Origin: Bacteroidota bacterium
Lineage (GTDB): Bacteria > Bacteroidota > Bacteroidia > Chitinophagales > Chitinophagaceae
Reading direction: 5' to 3'
DNA length: 64,000 nucleotides
Assembly: GCA_018267965.1 (NCBI GenBank)
Contig: JAFDXK010000001.1
Location: 186,001 to 250,000, forward strand
A program made the position numbers and the translations under genes. This document shows positions 9,692 through 18,559 of this stretch, piece after piece (position 1 is the first letter of the stretch; each line of letters opens with the position of its first letter). Below the pieces are notes generated by a model that did not search any database, had not been told where the DNA came from, and saw nothing but the letters and a program-made list of their open reading frames with translations.

Positions 9692-10138
9692 TTATTTCTT
9701 CTTCTCTGGTGCTTTGTTGTAAGTTTTGCCGAATCGAAGTAAATCTTCAGGTCCCTGGTAGCCCATTGTACGACCTATTTCATTACCATCTTTATCCAAT
9801 ATCAATAAACAAGGATAACCGGGTACGCTGAATTTCTCAGCTACTTTAATACCATCGCCTACTTCGGCATCAAAAGCCACGTTTACAAAATTGGCATTGA
9901 AATAATCGCCGAGTGCTTTATCAGGGAATGTGTTTTTGCGCAACAGTTTGCAAGGCCCGCACCAACTGGTATATACATCTACAAAAATGAGTTTGTTAGA
10001 TTTTTTGGCTTCTTTCAGGGTTGCTTCCCAGCCTATTTCCTTAAACTTGATACCTGTAGTATTTTCCCCTCCCTCGCCACGTGCATTACATGCCATTACG
10101 CTTAGCAACAGGGGTACGATAAAAAATAGCTTTCTCAT
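9692..10138 (-). CDS. Thioredoxin-family lipoprotein
   Basis: 148 residues from the ATG at 10138, chosen because it starts directly with a lipoprotein signal (MRKLFF...LLSVMAC, lipid Cys at 17). An ATG seven codons upstream would place a charged tail before it. The thioredoxin fold follows with the active site WCGPCK (C60 and C63) and a cis-Pro region (VPGYPCLLI). This arrangement suits periplasmic dithiol exchange in thiol reduction or envelope protein maturation. An extra Cys sits beside the cis-Pro. It is a single gene with its own terminator. Confidence 0.85.
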   Translation of the reverse strand: MRKLFFIVPLLLSVMACNARGEGGENTTGIKFKEIGWEATLKEAKKSNKLIFVDVYTSWCGPCKLLRKNTFPDKALGDYFNANFVNVAFDAEVGDGIKVAEKFSVPGYPCLLILDKDGNEIGRTMGYQGPEDLLRFGKTYNKAPEKKK

Positions 10139-10219
10139 AATTGTCGTTCTTGCCTTCAATATACGTTGAAAGTTGGTAATTGGTTGGGATAACGGGCTAT
10201 ATTATTTTGTTAAAGCTAC

Positions 10220-10396
10220 CTATCTGCGGTGTCCGCCGCCATGGTAACCTCCTCCGCCATGATAAAAGTGCGGATGCGGCGCATAATAACGGTGCCCATA
10301 CCCGTAGTGCGGTGCTCTCGGGGGCGGTACAAATACAGGAAAGCAAGACAAAAGCCCGATTGTCATTATCAATGCCATTACCAATATCTTTCTCAT
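10220..10396 (-). CDS. Small Gly/His-rich lipoprotein
   Basis: 58 residues from the ATG at 10396, which opens directly with a lipoprotein signal (MRKILVMALIMTIGLLSC). The mature part is tiny and rich in Pro, His, Tyr and Gly (PHYGYGHRYYAPHPHF, GGGGYHGGGHRR). Short His/Gly lipoproteins of this look are common in Bacteroidota, but the function is unknown; metal binding by the histidines is conceivable. An ATG ten codons upstream is less likely because it precedes the signal with polar residues. Confidence 0.6.
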   Translation of the reverse strand: MRKILVMALIMTIGLLSCFPVFVPPPRAPHYGYGHRYYAPHPHFYHGGGGYHGGGHRR

Positions 10397-10479
10397 TTTG
10401 ATTCTTGTTTTACTACAGTAATCCAAAAACCAAGCCAGTTGAACTTGCGTAAGGGGTATTTTGGCTAAATATTAAGAAA

Positions 10480-10686
10480 TCAGCCTTTAGCGTTAAGCTC
10501 GTTTTGCAATAATTCCGTAGCCATTGCAACGGCTTCTTTGTCTGATGATGCTTTTACCAATGCAAAAGAGAGGTTACTGTTATCTGCGTGATAGATAACA
10601 TTAGATTCATTAATGTATACATGCTGCGTGGTTGGGAAACACGACAGCACTACATTTTCACGAAAAACCACTCTATAAGAATGCAT
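10480..10686 (-). CDS. Small hypothetical protein
   Basis: 68 residues from the ATG at 10686; a TTG five codons upstream is also possible. No signal peptide. The pattern is beta-strands followed by a C-terminal helix (SDKEAVAMATELLQNEL), like a compact alpha/beta domain. No family recognised. Confidence 0.5.
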   Translation of the reverse strand: MHSYRVVFRENVVLSCFPTTQHVYINESNVIYHADNSNLSFALVKASSDKEAVAMATELLQNELNAKG

Positions 10687-10784
10687 GGGTATAGTTTTCA
10701 ACCTGCATATTACTATTGCCGGAAGTTAAACTTTGATTTATGGGCTTTCGTTAACGAGCGGTTAACAAAAGGGGTGATATAGAT

Positions 10785-10813
10785 AAAAAAAACTCCCTGC
10801 CGAAACAGGGAGT
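10785..10813 (-). terminator. Rho-independent terminator
   Basis: Perfect 8-bp stem ACTCCCTG / CAGGGAGT with an eight-A flank that gives a U-run on the minus strand, just past the serine hydrolase stop. Confidence 0.83.
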
Positions 10814-10834
10814 GCATCTATATATTGCGGGGTA

Positions 10835-12208
10835 TTATTTTACTATTTGCAGTTTGTCTGTAAGAAGTACCCTGTTATTGTCTTTAATGCGTGTTATGTA
10901 AGTGCCTGCAGCTAATGATGACAAATCAATTGTGTTGTTGCCATTATCAATAACTGAATGTTCTACCATTCTGCCGGTCATATCATATACCTCTATCTGT
11001 GAGCTGTGTTGCAGATTTGATATTTGTATATTCACATTGTTATTAGCCGGATTGGGGTAAATGCGCATGGTAGGAAATTCATCTACATTAGTGATGCCTG
11101 CAGGTGGCAGATTGAGTAGGTATTTGTGCATAGGTACAACTACATAATTAAACAGCAGGTTGTTGTACACACTATCCTGGTTGGATAATGCAGTGATACA
11201 AATACCGTTTACAGAATCGCGGAAGTTTTCGTTGATATAACCGAAGCAGGTGCCGCCATGGCAATAACCGGTATGTCCGTTAATGCCCGCATACCTGAAT
11301 ACACCCAAGCCATAACTTGCACCATTGCCTATAGAAACTGTTGTCATCATCTGTGATAAAGAAGTGCTGTTGATGATTTTGCCTGTCATGAGTGCATCCC
11401 AGAATTTTACATTGTCTTCGGCAGTTGATACGATGGCGCCGGCAGATGATGCCATACTGAGGAAAGCTGTATTCTCCCAATTGTAAGTGGCCTGCATATC
11501 TATCAGGTGTCCGTTGTCTTCCGTCCAGCCGTGTGGCACGGTGCCGTTAGGTGTTTCCTGAGGAAAGACAATCGTATTGCTGAATCCTTGTGGTGTAAGT
11601 ATCTTGCTGCGTACAGTTGTATGAAAAGGCTCATTGAGTATTTTTTTGATGATGAGACCCGCCAGCAGGAAGTTGGTATTAGAATATTCCCAACCTGCAC
11701 CGGGCGCAAAGCTTGGGGCACCAATGAATACCAGCATATCTTCGGGCTGATACACTTTGGTGTAGTCTGAATTCATAGCTGTAAAGAATGCTGAGTTGTT
11801 GGTATAGTTATATAAACCGCTGGTATGGTTCAGCATTTGGCGAATAGTTATTTGCCCGTTCACATTCGGAATGTTTTGCAGCCATTTGCCGATAGTGTCG
11901 TCAAGGCTAAGCTTGCCTTCTTCCTGCAGTTTTAAGATGATAGCAGCAGTATATGTTTTAGTATTGCTACCAATAGGCAGCCACATATCAGATATAAGTG
12001 GTACGCCATCATACGATAGGCCTGATGCTCCCTTCCAAATGCCCATGCCGGGTACTAAAACCGCAGCACTTGCTCCTTTGATATTGCGTTTTTTGCAAAA
12101 GCTATCGAGCATGTATTGCAGGTGATTGGCAATGGCAGGTGGTATTTGTGCATGAACGTTGGATGCAGCAAATGAGAAGAATAAAATAATGAATAGTGCT
12201 TTTTTCAT
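10835..12208 (-). CDS. Serine hydrolase (class C beta-lactamase family) with T9SS sorting domain
   Basis: 457 residues: signal peptide (1-20, NVHAQ), a beta-lactamase/DD-peptidase-fold domain (about 25-370) and a T9SS type A sorting domain (about 385-457; YPNPANNNVNIQI). The catalytic motif SxxK is SNTK (S81-K84); YSN serves as the YxN motif and GHTG as the HxG-type third motif. This group includes esterases, D-amino-acid peptidases and true beta-lactamases, and the motifs alone do not tell which. The sorting domain means it acts outside the cell, which argues against a classic periplasmic beta-lactamase. It is divergent from the LytS kinase gene. Confidence 0.88.
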   Translation of the reverse strand: MKKALFIILFFSFAASNVHAQIPPAIANHLQYMLDSFCKKRNIKGASAAVLVPGMGIWKGASGLSYDGVPLISDMWLPIGSNTKTYTAAIILKLQEEGKLSLDDTIGKWLQNIPNVNGQITIRQMLNHTSGLYNYTNNSAFFTAMNSDYTKVYQPEDMLVFIGAPSFAPGAGWEYSNTNFLLAGLIIKKILNEPFHTTVRSKILTPQGFSNTIVFPQETPNGTVPHGWTEDNGHLIDMQATYNWENTAFLSMASSAGAIVSTAEDNVKFWDALMTGKIINSTSLSQMMTTVSIGNGASYGLGVFRYAGINGHTGYCHGGTCFGYINENFRDSVNGICITALSNQDSVYNNLLFNYVVVPMHKYLLNLPPAGITNVDEFPTMRIYPNPANNNVNIQISNLQHSSQIEVYDMTGRMVEHSVIDNGNNTIDLSSLAAGTYITRIKDNNRVLLTDKLQIVK

Positions 12209-12376
12209 AACAGTGATTTATGAGTCAAAACAACAACCGTTTTCAGCGCCAAAAAAATGAATTAGACCAACATGGCAGTATTTTCGACGTAAATAAAGCG
12301 GCGCATTTGGTCGAAGAATTTGAGGGTTTTGTCTAAAACACTATACTAAGAGCGATAAAGTTTATTACTTGCAGGC

Positions 12377-13462
12377 ATGAAATGGGTTATCCGATATATT
12401 CTGAAGCCTTTATGGAGCCGCCCGATGCGCAATATATACTTCTGGTTGCTGATGATCAGTATCCCGATAAATAATGATACTGCAAATCATATTTACCCTG
12501 TTAAAGTATATTACTTCGGTACAGCTATCACCATATCCATATTGATGGCATATACTTTTGCCAATAACCTATGGCTGATGCCACGGTATTTACGCAATAA
12601 GCAATACGGGCGTTATACGCTGCTGGCTGTATCGCTGACTTTTATTGCGTCTGTAATTTTTATGGAATCTGTCAGGGCATTGATGACGCAATACCCGAAG
12701 CTGAGTATACACCATATCAGTGTATTTTCGACACCTATAAGTTTGAAGCCGACAGTAGAGACATGGTTTTACGAATTGTGGTGGTGCTTTGGTGGTTTGG
12801 CCTTGTGGTTGTTCCTGATGAGTACGGCATGGTATATGAATGATTATGCCCGTCAGCAAAAGTTGCTTGAGGCGATTGAGAAAAAGCAAATTGAAACAGA
12901 GCTACACTTTTTGAAGAACCAGGTAAACCCGCATTTCCTTTTCAATACGCTGAATAACCTGTATGGTTTAGCATTGAAAAAATCGGACATAGCACCCGAT
13001 GCTATTCTCAGGCTGTCATCCATACTCAGATATATGCTCTATGAATCAAATGGAGAGCGAGTATCTTTTGAAAAAGAAAAAGAAATTATGCAAGCGTATA
13101 TACAACTGGAATTATTAAGATTACCGCCATCGCAGGATTATACATTTAATATCACCTCTGATAAAGATTACTTAGTACCACCATTGTTGTGGCTGCCTGT
13201 GTTGGAAAATATTTTTAAACACGGTACTAAAATTATTACAGATAAATACTTCATTGATTTTAATGTCCATATTGAAAATAATGTGATGACAATACAATCG
13301 CGCAATAACTACAAGCCTGCAAACGGTGAAGCAAAACAGGCAGGAGGCATAGGGTTAGAAAACCTGCGTAAAAGGTTAGCCCTGCTTTATCCAGACAGGC
13401 ACAGTATAGATATAGCAACTACAGCAGACACGTATTCTATTAACATTCGCACGGCCATATAG
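12377..13462 (+). CDS. LytS/YehU-type sensor histidine kinase
   Basis: 361 residues with four predicted membrane segments (about 20-32, 45-65, 80-98 and 135-155), no large extracellular sensor, a short coiled coil, and the His_kinase domain of the LytS family. The phospho-accepting His is in NPHFLFNTLNN (H186). An ATPase domain follows, with a GGIGLENLRKRL segment at its end. In this family the kinase phosphorylates the LytTR regulator encoded next to it, here 2 bases downstream. The signal is not evident. Confidence 0.92.
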   Translation: MKWVIRYILKPLWSRPMRNIYFWLLMISIPINNDTANHIYPVKVYYFGTAITISILMAYTFANNLWLMPRYLRNKQYGRYTLLAVSLTFIASVIFMESVRALMTQYPKLSIHHISVFSTPISLKPTVETWFYELWWCFGGLALWLFLMSTAWYMNDYARQQKLLEAIEKKQIETELHFLKNQVNPHFLFNTLNNLYGLALKKSDIAPDAILRLSSILRYMLYESNGERVSFEKEKEIMQAYIQLELLRLPPSQDYTFNITSDKDYLVPPLLWLPVLENIFKHGTKIITDKYFIDFNVHIENNVMTIQSRNNYKPANGEAKQAGGIGLENLRKRLALLYPDRHSIDIATTADTYSINIRTAI

Positions 13463-13464
13463 TT

Positions 13465-14178
13465 ATGATAAAAGTATTGATAGTAGATGATGAGCCGATA
13501 GCACAGGATATTATGGAGACCTATGTGTCCAAGATTCCTGATGTGCAACTGGTGGGTAAATGCCGCAATGCTTTAGAGGCTTTCCAGGCTATTAATAAAG
13601 AAGAAGTACACTTATTACTACTGGATATCAACATGCCTGAAATAACAGGTATGGATTTTGTGAAAACACTAAAGAGTCCTCCATTAGTAATATTTACTAC
13701 TGCCTATTCTGAATATGCGATAGAAAGCTATGAACTGAATGCGGTAGATTATTTGCTGAAGCCAGTGTCGTTTGAACGGTTTTTAAAAGCCATTAATAAG
13801 GCACAGGACATACTTAACCATCAACAAACATCACAACAGGCAGTTGCAGCACCCGATAACATCATCTTTATTAAAGCAGATAATAAACTGGTGCGCATAG
13901 ACCTGAAACAGCTATGGTTTGCCGAAGGGTTGAAAGATTATGTGCAGCTATGGACAGAAGGTGGTAAAAAAATCATACACAGCACAATGAAGAACCTGGA
14001 GGATTGCTTGGCACCATACAATAACTTCGTACGTGTTCAGAAATCTTACATCGTAAATCTTGAATACATATCTGAAGTGGATGGCAATAGTATCAGAATT
14101 AAAAATCAAAGCATACCTATTGGCAGTATGTATAAAGAACAAGTGACCACATTGCTGAATAAACACCGATTGGTATAA
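13465..14178 (+). CDS. LytTR-family response regulator
   Basis: 237 residues: receiver domain (1-115) with acidic residues D8/D9, phospho-acceptor D54 (LLLLDINMP), the conserved Thr region (FTTAYSEYA) and Lys (LLKPVSF). A LytTR DNA-binding domain follows (about 135-237; FIKADNKLVRIDL, FVRVQKSYIVNL). It starts 2 bases after the kinase stop, so the pair is translationally coupled and forms a two-component system. LytTR proteins bind paired direct repeats; the target genes are not shown by the sequence. Confidence 0.93.
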   Translation: MIKVLIVDDEPIAQDIMETYVSKIPDVQLVGKCRNALEAFQAINKEEVHLLLLDINMPEITGMDFVKTLKSPPLVIFTTAYSEYAIESYELNAVDYLLKPVSFERFLKAINKAQDILNHQQTSQQAVAAPDNIIFIKADNKLVRIDLKQLWFAEGLKDYVQLWTEGGKKIIHSTMKNLEDCLAPYNNFVRVQKSYIVNLEYISEVDGNSIRIKNQSIPIGSMYKEQVTTLLNKHRLV

Positions 14179-14181
14179 ATA

Positions 14182-14211
14182 AATAATCCCCGCTATCTCG
14201 CGGGGATTATT
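14182..14211. terminator. Bidirectional terminator (CCCCGC family)
   Basis: AATAATCCCCGC / GCGGGGATTATT hairpin between the convergent regulator and lipoprotein genes. First member of the CCCCGC family in the window. Confidence 0.82.
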
Positions 14212-14234
14212 ATTGTGTAGTTAGTTTAAAGGGG

Positions 14235-14651
14235 CTAGTTAACTGTAAGGTTCAGTGATACCTTGTTAATCAATCCATCCCTGTTTACAACTGTGAATGT
14301 GTATTTTTCTGATTTTCCGGTAGCGTTTACATTGAAGCTATAATCGTAGCTATACGAATCGCCTTCACCGCCAGACAGATCTTTAGTGTACATGGTACTA
14401 TCAGAGCCGCCATCGTAAGAACGGGTGATAGTGAATTTAGTCAATACGTCTTTGTCCTCAGCTTTTGAAGCATTTATCCCGATTTTTACAGAAGAGCTTT
14501 TGGCAACGGTAGCATCGGCTGAAGTGTAGCCTGTGCCTGTTTTGAAGGAGATATTAGGCAATTTTCCTTCGTCTTCTTCTTTCTTACAAGAATTTAAAAC
14601 TAAAGTGCTTGCACACAGTGCAACGCACGCGATTTTGAAAAGATTTTTCAT
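14235..14651 (-). CDS. Hypothetical lipoprotein
   Basis: 138 residues from the ATG at 14651, which opens with a lipoprotein signal (MKNLFK...LVLNSC followed by KKEEDEGK). Reading on upstream would overlap the previous gene and bury the signal. The mature part is an Ig-like beta domain (KLPNISFKTG at the start, YTFTVVNRDG near the end). It is likely an outer-membrane lipoprotein in the TonB receptor group, since it follows two same-strand genes; its ligand is unknown. Confidence 0.65.
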   Translation of the reverse strand: MKNLFKIACVALCASTLVLNSCKKEEDEGKLPNISFKTGTGYTSADATVAKSSSVKIGINASKAEDKDVLTKFTITRSYDGGSDSTMYTKDLSGGEGDSYSYDYSFNVNATGKSEKYTFTVVNRDGLINKVSLNLTVN

Positions 14652-14688
14652 CGATTTTTTTGTTGTGTAATTGAATAAAATTGTTTGC

Positions 14689-15222
14689 TTAAGATATAAG
14701 CACAGCATCAGGCGGGCGGGGCAGTATAGTGCGATTGCCACCGAGGGTTTTAGCATTATTGTAAATGCAATAGTCTTGTTTGCCTGAGTATGTAACTACA
14801 AGTGCAAAAGCTTCGGGATGATGATGGGCAAGCGGCCACCAGTAAATGAGTTGCTTGCCACGTTGCAGATTATTTTGCGTGGTGTGGTTTTCATTGATGC
14901 GGTTATCCATACGGGTTTCTTCTTCATCTTTCAGCACCTTGCAAATAATAGTATTGCCTTCTTTTGTATAAGAAACCACATCGTATTGGGTATTGTTCCA
15001 GTTCAGCTCTTTGTCGCTGGTATTATATGCTTTCGAAAAAGTTTCGTTTGATAATGCCAATTGCTCATACTCGCCTTTCATCAACCCAGACTCTATCAAC
15101 TCGTGTTGTAAGTCTTTGATGCCGGATAAAGACAGCGAATAACACAAAGGCATAGCAAGGTGCAGGCTCCATGTGAGAAGGAGTGCTGCTGTAATGAAAT
15201 AATATGTGAACTTATTATTCAA
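14689..15222 (-). CDS. Hypothetical membrane-anchored protein next to TonB receptor
   Basis: 177 residues from a TTG start at 15222, 4 bases after the TonB receptor stop. No ATG exists near this point, and the TTG is the start that keeps the hydrophobic N-terminal segment (about residues 8-28). The body is polar, with a His run (LAHHHPEAF, about 131-139) and an aromatic YWWPL stretch. The tight coupling to the receptor suggests a joint role, for example in metal or small-ligand uptake, but this is inference. No family recognised. Confidence 0.55.
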   Translation of the reverse strand: MNNKFTYYFITAALLLTWSLHLAMPLCYSLSLSGIKDLQHELIESGLMKGEYEQLALSNETFSKAYNTSDKELNWNNTQYDVVSYTKEGNTIICKVLKDEEETRMDNRINENHTTQNNLQRGKQLIYWWPLAHHHPEAFALVVTYSGKQDYCIYNNAKTLGGNRTILPRPPDAVLIS

Positions 15223-15226
15223 ATGC

Positions 15227-17305
15227 CTATTTGTGCAAGTTCGTTTTGACTGTAAGAATAATATTTATTCCCTGATTATTAAAACCGTAGTATTTGAGGC
15301 GTGATAAATGGTCGGCATAAGCTTTGTTTAATAAGTTACGGCAGGTAAGGGTAATGAATGTGGTATTGTCATTTTTAGAGTTATACCGATAACCCAAATG
15401 CAAATTTACTAAAGCAAAATCAACTGTAGCGGTCTCAAAGTTTGCGGGTTTGTTTTGGGCAAGAATATATTCCAATTCCGGTTCAATATATATTGTTCCC
15501 CGATAGTGAATTAGAGTTGTTTGGTCTTCCTGAGGAACATTATGAGGATTGACACCGATATTGTAGGTAGCTGAGAGATGTAATTTGTTCGCGGGCATAA
15601 ATGGCAAATAGCTCCCATCATTCAATCTGCCTTCTACCTGGCTATAGTTTTGATTTAAGTATATATTGTGACCGCGGATTGTAAATTTTTCCATTAGCCG
15701 AATTTCCCCACCATACAACGCTGCATTTTGTTGCATGTATCGGTATCTGTCAAAGCCATACCATGCTGGCTCGTTAGTCTTGGCGAGGTAGATGTAGTTA
15801 TTGATATGGTTATAGAATGCAGAAGCTGTAAAATAAAATCTGCCACGCTCCATTTCAAATGATACATCACTGTTGATGTTTTGTTCCATCTTGAGTGATG
15901 GTGTGCCTACCTCTACGCGATAAGTGCCTTCGTGCAAGCCGTTTGATGACAGTTCTGCCAAATTAGGTGCGCGGTTGCCTGTGGACACATTGGCTTTTAG
16001 TGTTACCCTGTCAGCAGGTATGTACGAAATGCCCAACATAGCATTGTAAGATTGTCTGCCGATGCTGAAAGGGCGCATGGTAGTATCGGGCGTATTGATA
16101 GAACCGATATTGAGCATCTTGGTTTTGTAGGTTTGTATCTGTTTGTAATTATAACCTGCACCAGCTTCTATAGTTGTTTGCCAGTTGGGTTTGTACCTGA
16201 TGAATGCAGCAAGGTTACCTTCCAGCATATGGGCATCCGGTATCAGTATGCGCTTGCCATAGTTGGTATTGTTCTCGTAAGTGAATTGCTGATTGACAAT
16301 GAGCGAAGTCTTCTTTGTTAGTTGTTTTTCCCATTTTGCATTTTCGAGTATTGACAGCAAGTGCATATTGAGGCTTATCTCTCCACTTCCTTCGTCTTCT
16401 GCGCGTTTATTGCTTTGTGAGCCAATGGTAACTTTCAAATCAGACTTACGGAGTTTGAAGCTATTGATAGAGCTGAATACATTGAGCATCACATTATGAT
16501 GCGGCCCTTCCATGCTGCGGGAATACCTGCCATTATTTACATATAAACGTGTGAGGCTATCGAGTATAAAACCATACCGGTTGTAAGAGAAGTTGTAGGA
16601 ATTATTCTGCGACCATTTTCTGTGATTGAAGCCACCACCCAATTTCAAATAATAACCACTATTGCGAGAGTTGAGTACTCTTGTATTATTGCCATCTGCA
16701 TAGTCGGCATGGTTTTCTACACCACCGCGAATACGATACCATGTTTTGCCATTGCTTTTGATATAACCCACATCAGTCAATGTGCCGAGTGTATTGGAGT
16801 AGAGGCGTACGTTAGCATCAAGATTACTGCCTTTGGCTGATGGTGTTTCTTCTATTACGTTGATGACACCACCCATAGCATCTGTACCATATAATATAGA
16901 AGCAGGCCCTTTTACCACATCTACCTGTTGAATGCCGATTTGAGATAAACCCAATCCATGTTCATCCTGGAACTGCTGGTTGTCGAACCTCAAACCTGAT
17001 AAGAGCACCAATATCCTGTTGCCATACAAGCCACGTATAACAGGCTTGCTGATAGCGTTGCCTGTATTCATCTGGCTGATGCCGGGAATTTTTGCCAATG
17101 CATCAGAAAGATTGTAAGGAGATTTGGTTTCTAATGAGTACAACGAGAGCGACTGTATATTGATCGATGTATGGTCGTGCGAATTTTCCAACCCGGTCAC
17201 TGATACAGCAGGCAATTCATACACCTTGCTTGTGTCCGTTTGTGCAAAAGCCATTTGTGCCATGCAAACGGCAACTATCCATAAACAATATCTGCTCCAA
17301 TTCAT
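15227..17305 (-). CDS. TonB-dependent outer-membrane receptor
   Basis: 692 residues: signal peptide (1-21, QMAFAQ), a short TonB-box-like stretch (VYELPAVSVTG), plug domain (about 45-150; VIRGLYGNRILVLLSG, DVVKGPASILYGTDAMGG) and a beta-barrel of about 22 strands ending in aromatic residues. There is no N-terminal carboxypeptidase-like extension and no SusD partner, so it is not a SusC-type glycan importer. The length suits receptors for metal chelates, cations or cobalamin. It leads an apparent operon with the small membrane protein and perhaps the lipoprotein. Substrate not determinable here. Confidence 0.92.
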   Translation of the reverse strand: MNWSRYCLWIVAVCMAQMAFAQTDTSKVYELPAVSVTGLENSHDHTSINIQSLSLYSLETKSPYNLSDALAKIPGISQMNTGNAISKPVIRGLYGNRILVLLSGLRFDNQQFQDEHGLGLSQIGIQQVDVVKGPASILYGTDAMGGVINVIEETPSAKGSNLDANVRLYSNTLGTLTDVGYIKSNGKTWYRIRGGVENHADYADGNNTRVLNSRNSGYYLKLGGGFNHRKWSQNNSYNFSYNRYGFILDSLTRLYVNNGRYSRSMEGPHHNVMLNVFSSINSFKLRKSDLKVTIGSQSNKRAEDEGSGEISLNMHLLSILENAKWEKQLTKKTSLIVNQQFTYENNTNYGKRILIPDAHMLEGNLAAFIRYKPNWQTTIEAGAGYNYKQIQTYKTKMLNIGSINTPDTTMRPFSIGRQSYNAMLGISYIPADRVTLKANVSTGNRAPNLAELSSNGLHEGTYRVEVGTPSLKMEQNINSDVSFEMERGRFYFTASAFYNHINNYIYLAKTNEPAWYGFDRYRYMQQNAALYGGEIRLMEKFTIRGHNIYLNQNYSQVEGRLNDGSYLPFMPANKLHLSATYNIGVNPHNVPQEDQTTLIHYRGTIYIEPELEYILAQNKPANFETATVDFALVNLHLGYRYNSKNDNTTFITLTCRNLLNKAYADHLSRLKYYGFNNQGINIILTVKTNLHK

Positions 17306-17436
17306 ATTGATGCTTAAATATACACTGCAGATGCGATACTTCAGGCCTGTAGCAACTACAATATGACAATTTTATTGTGCTATGACTTAAACAATATTGT
17401 AATAGTTGAGTCGTTTATTTTCCTAAACCAACTCTT

Positions 17437-18426
17437 ATGAAAAAGACGCTGCTGACAGCTATTGCTATTGGCGCTGCATACCTTTCGCACGCGCAATTCA
17501 ATTACACTTTTAGTGCCACTACGCAAACTTATGTGCCACTTACCGGCGCCACATCTATCACCGGCAGTACCATGTGGGATGAGGAAAGCTATAAAATACC
17601 GCTTGGGTTCAGTTATAAAATCAACGGTATTACGGTTACAGATTTTTGTTTGCTGGGCGGCGATATTGTTGCTACAGATACTTCGTCTACAGCATTGCTG
17701 AACGGGTTTGGCGTAACAGGCTTCGACCTGTGGGACAGGGGGAATGCGGGTGGTAGTAGTGCCGTGTCGCCTATACGTTATGTAGTAACAGGCACGGCAC
17801 CTAACAGGATATTCAAAGCAGAGATATTTAATGCAGGTATTGCAGATGAGTTTGGAATACATAGCACCAATTTTGATTCTGTTAATTTCCAGGTATGGCT
17901 GTATGAAACGACAAATGTGTTTGAGATTCACATGGGCGATTCAAAAATCACCAATATGAATGACTATACACAGGGTGGTAAAGGTGTATATGGTTATTTT
18001 AAAAACCTGGATATGAATAACGGTAACATAGATAAGTTCTATTACCTGAAAGGAGACTCTGCATTGCCAACCTTAGACAGTACCCCCAACGTGCAAACCT
18101 TTAGCAGCGGTGTCAATACACATCCAGTTAGCGGAACGGTGTATCGTTTTACCCCTAAACCTACATCAGTAAAAGATATTGTTACTACATCGTATGATGT
18201 AACCGTTTACCCTACTATATGTACGAACGATATTACCATCAACAATAAGGACAAGAATACTTTGCAATACCGTGTAATGAATATGAATGGTGCAGAGGTA
18301 CGTTCTCTCAGTGCTTTGCCTAAAGGAGAAACACATATTGTAACAAATGATTTTCCCGCCGGTATATACCTGCTACAATTACAAAGTGTAACAGGTACAC
18401 AAACTTTGAAGTTTAAAAAGATATAA
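17437..18426 (+). CDS. T9SS type A sorting domain protein
   Basis: 329 residues: signal peptide (1-19, LSHAQ), an undefined beta-rich domain (20-250) and a C-terminal sorting domain (about 258-329). The first sorting motif is altered: VYPTICTNDITIN stands where YPNP is usual, but the later VMNMNGAEV and PAGIYLLQL elements are intact. No catalytic motif seen. A secreted or surface protein of unknown role. Confidence 0.75.
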   Translation: MKKTLLTAIAIGAAYLSHAQFNYTFSATTQTYVPLTGATSITGSTMWDEESYKIPLGFSYKINGITVTDFCLLGGDIVATDTSSTALLNGFGVTGFDLWDRGNAGGSSAVSPIRYVVTGTAPNRIFKAEIFNAGIADEFGIHSTNFDSVNFQVWLYETTNVFEIHMGDSKITNMNDYTQGGKGVYGYFKNLDMNNGNIDKFYYLKGDSALPTLDSTPNVQTFSSGVNTHPVSGTVYRFTPKPTSVKDIVTTSYDVTVYPTICTNDITINNKDKNTLQYRVMNMNGAEVRSLSALPKGETHIVTNDFPAGIYLLQLQSVTGTQTLKFKKI

Positions 18427-18458
18427 CGGTTATATGCCCCATAAACCGCTATGCGACG

Positions 18459-18497
18459 ACCCTTCCTGATTTGTATCGGGAGGGGTTTATTGTTTTA
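18459..18497 (+). terminator. Rho-independent terminator
   Basis: ACCCTTCC pairs with GGAGGGGT (one wobble) and is followed by a T-rich stretch, 33 bases past the stop of the T9SS gene. Confidence 0.7.
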
Positions 18498-18521
18498 ACA
18501 TTTCATGTTGTGCAGCATCAT

Positions 18522-18529
18522 TAGGTTTG
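18522..18529 (+). promoter_or_regulatory. Promoter -7 element for superoxide dismutase
   Basis: TAGGTTTG matches the TANNTTTG consensus, 30 bases before the ATG at 18560. A clear -33 box was not seen. Confidence 0.45.
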
Positions 18530-18559
18530 GCAAAACTAAACCACAATAATTATTGAACT

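Noticed and set aside
10835-12208. Beta-lactamase resistance gene
   Set aside because: The fold and SxxK/YxN motifs fit, but the family is mostly peptidases and esterases, and the sorting domain sends it outside the cell, so a resistance role is not supported.
15227-17305. SusC/SusD polysaccharide utilisation locus
   Set aside because: No carboxypeptidase-like N-terminal extension, no SusD lipoprotein and no glycoside hydrolases are adjacent.
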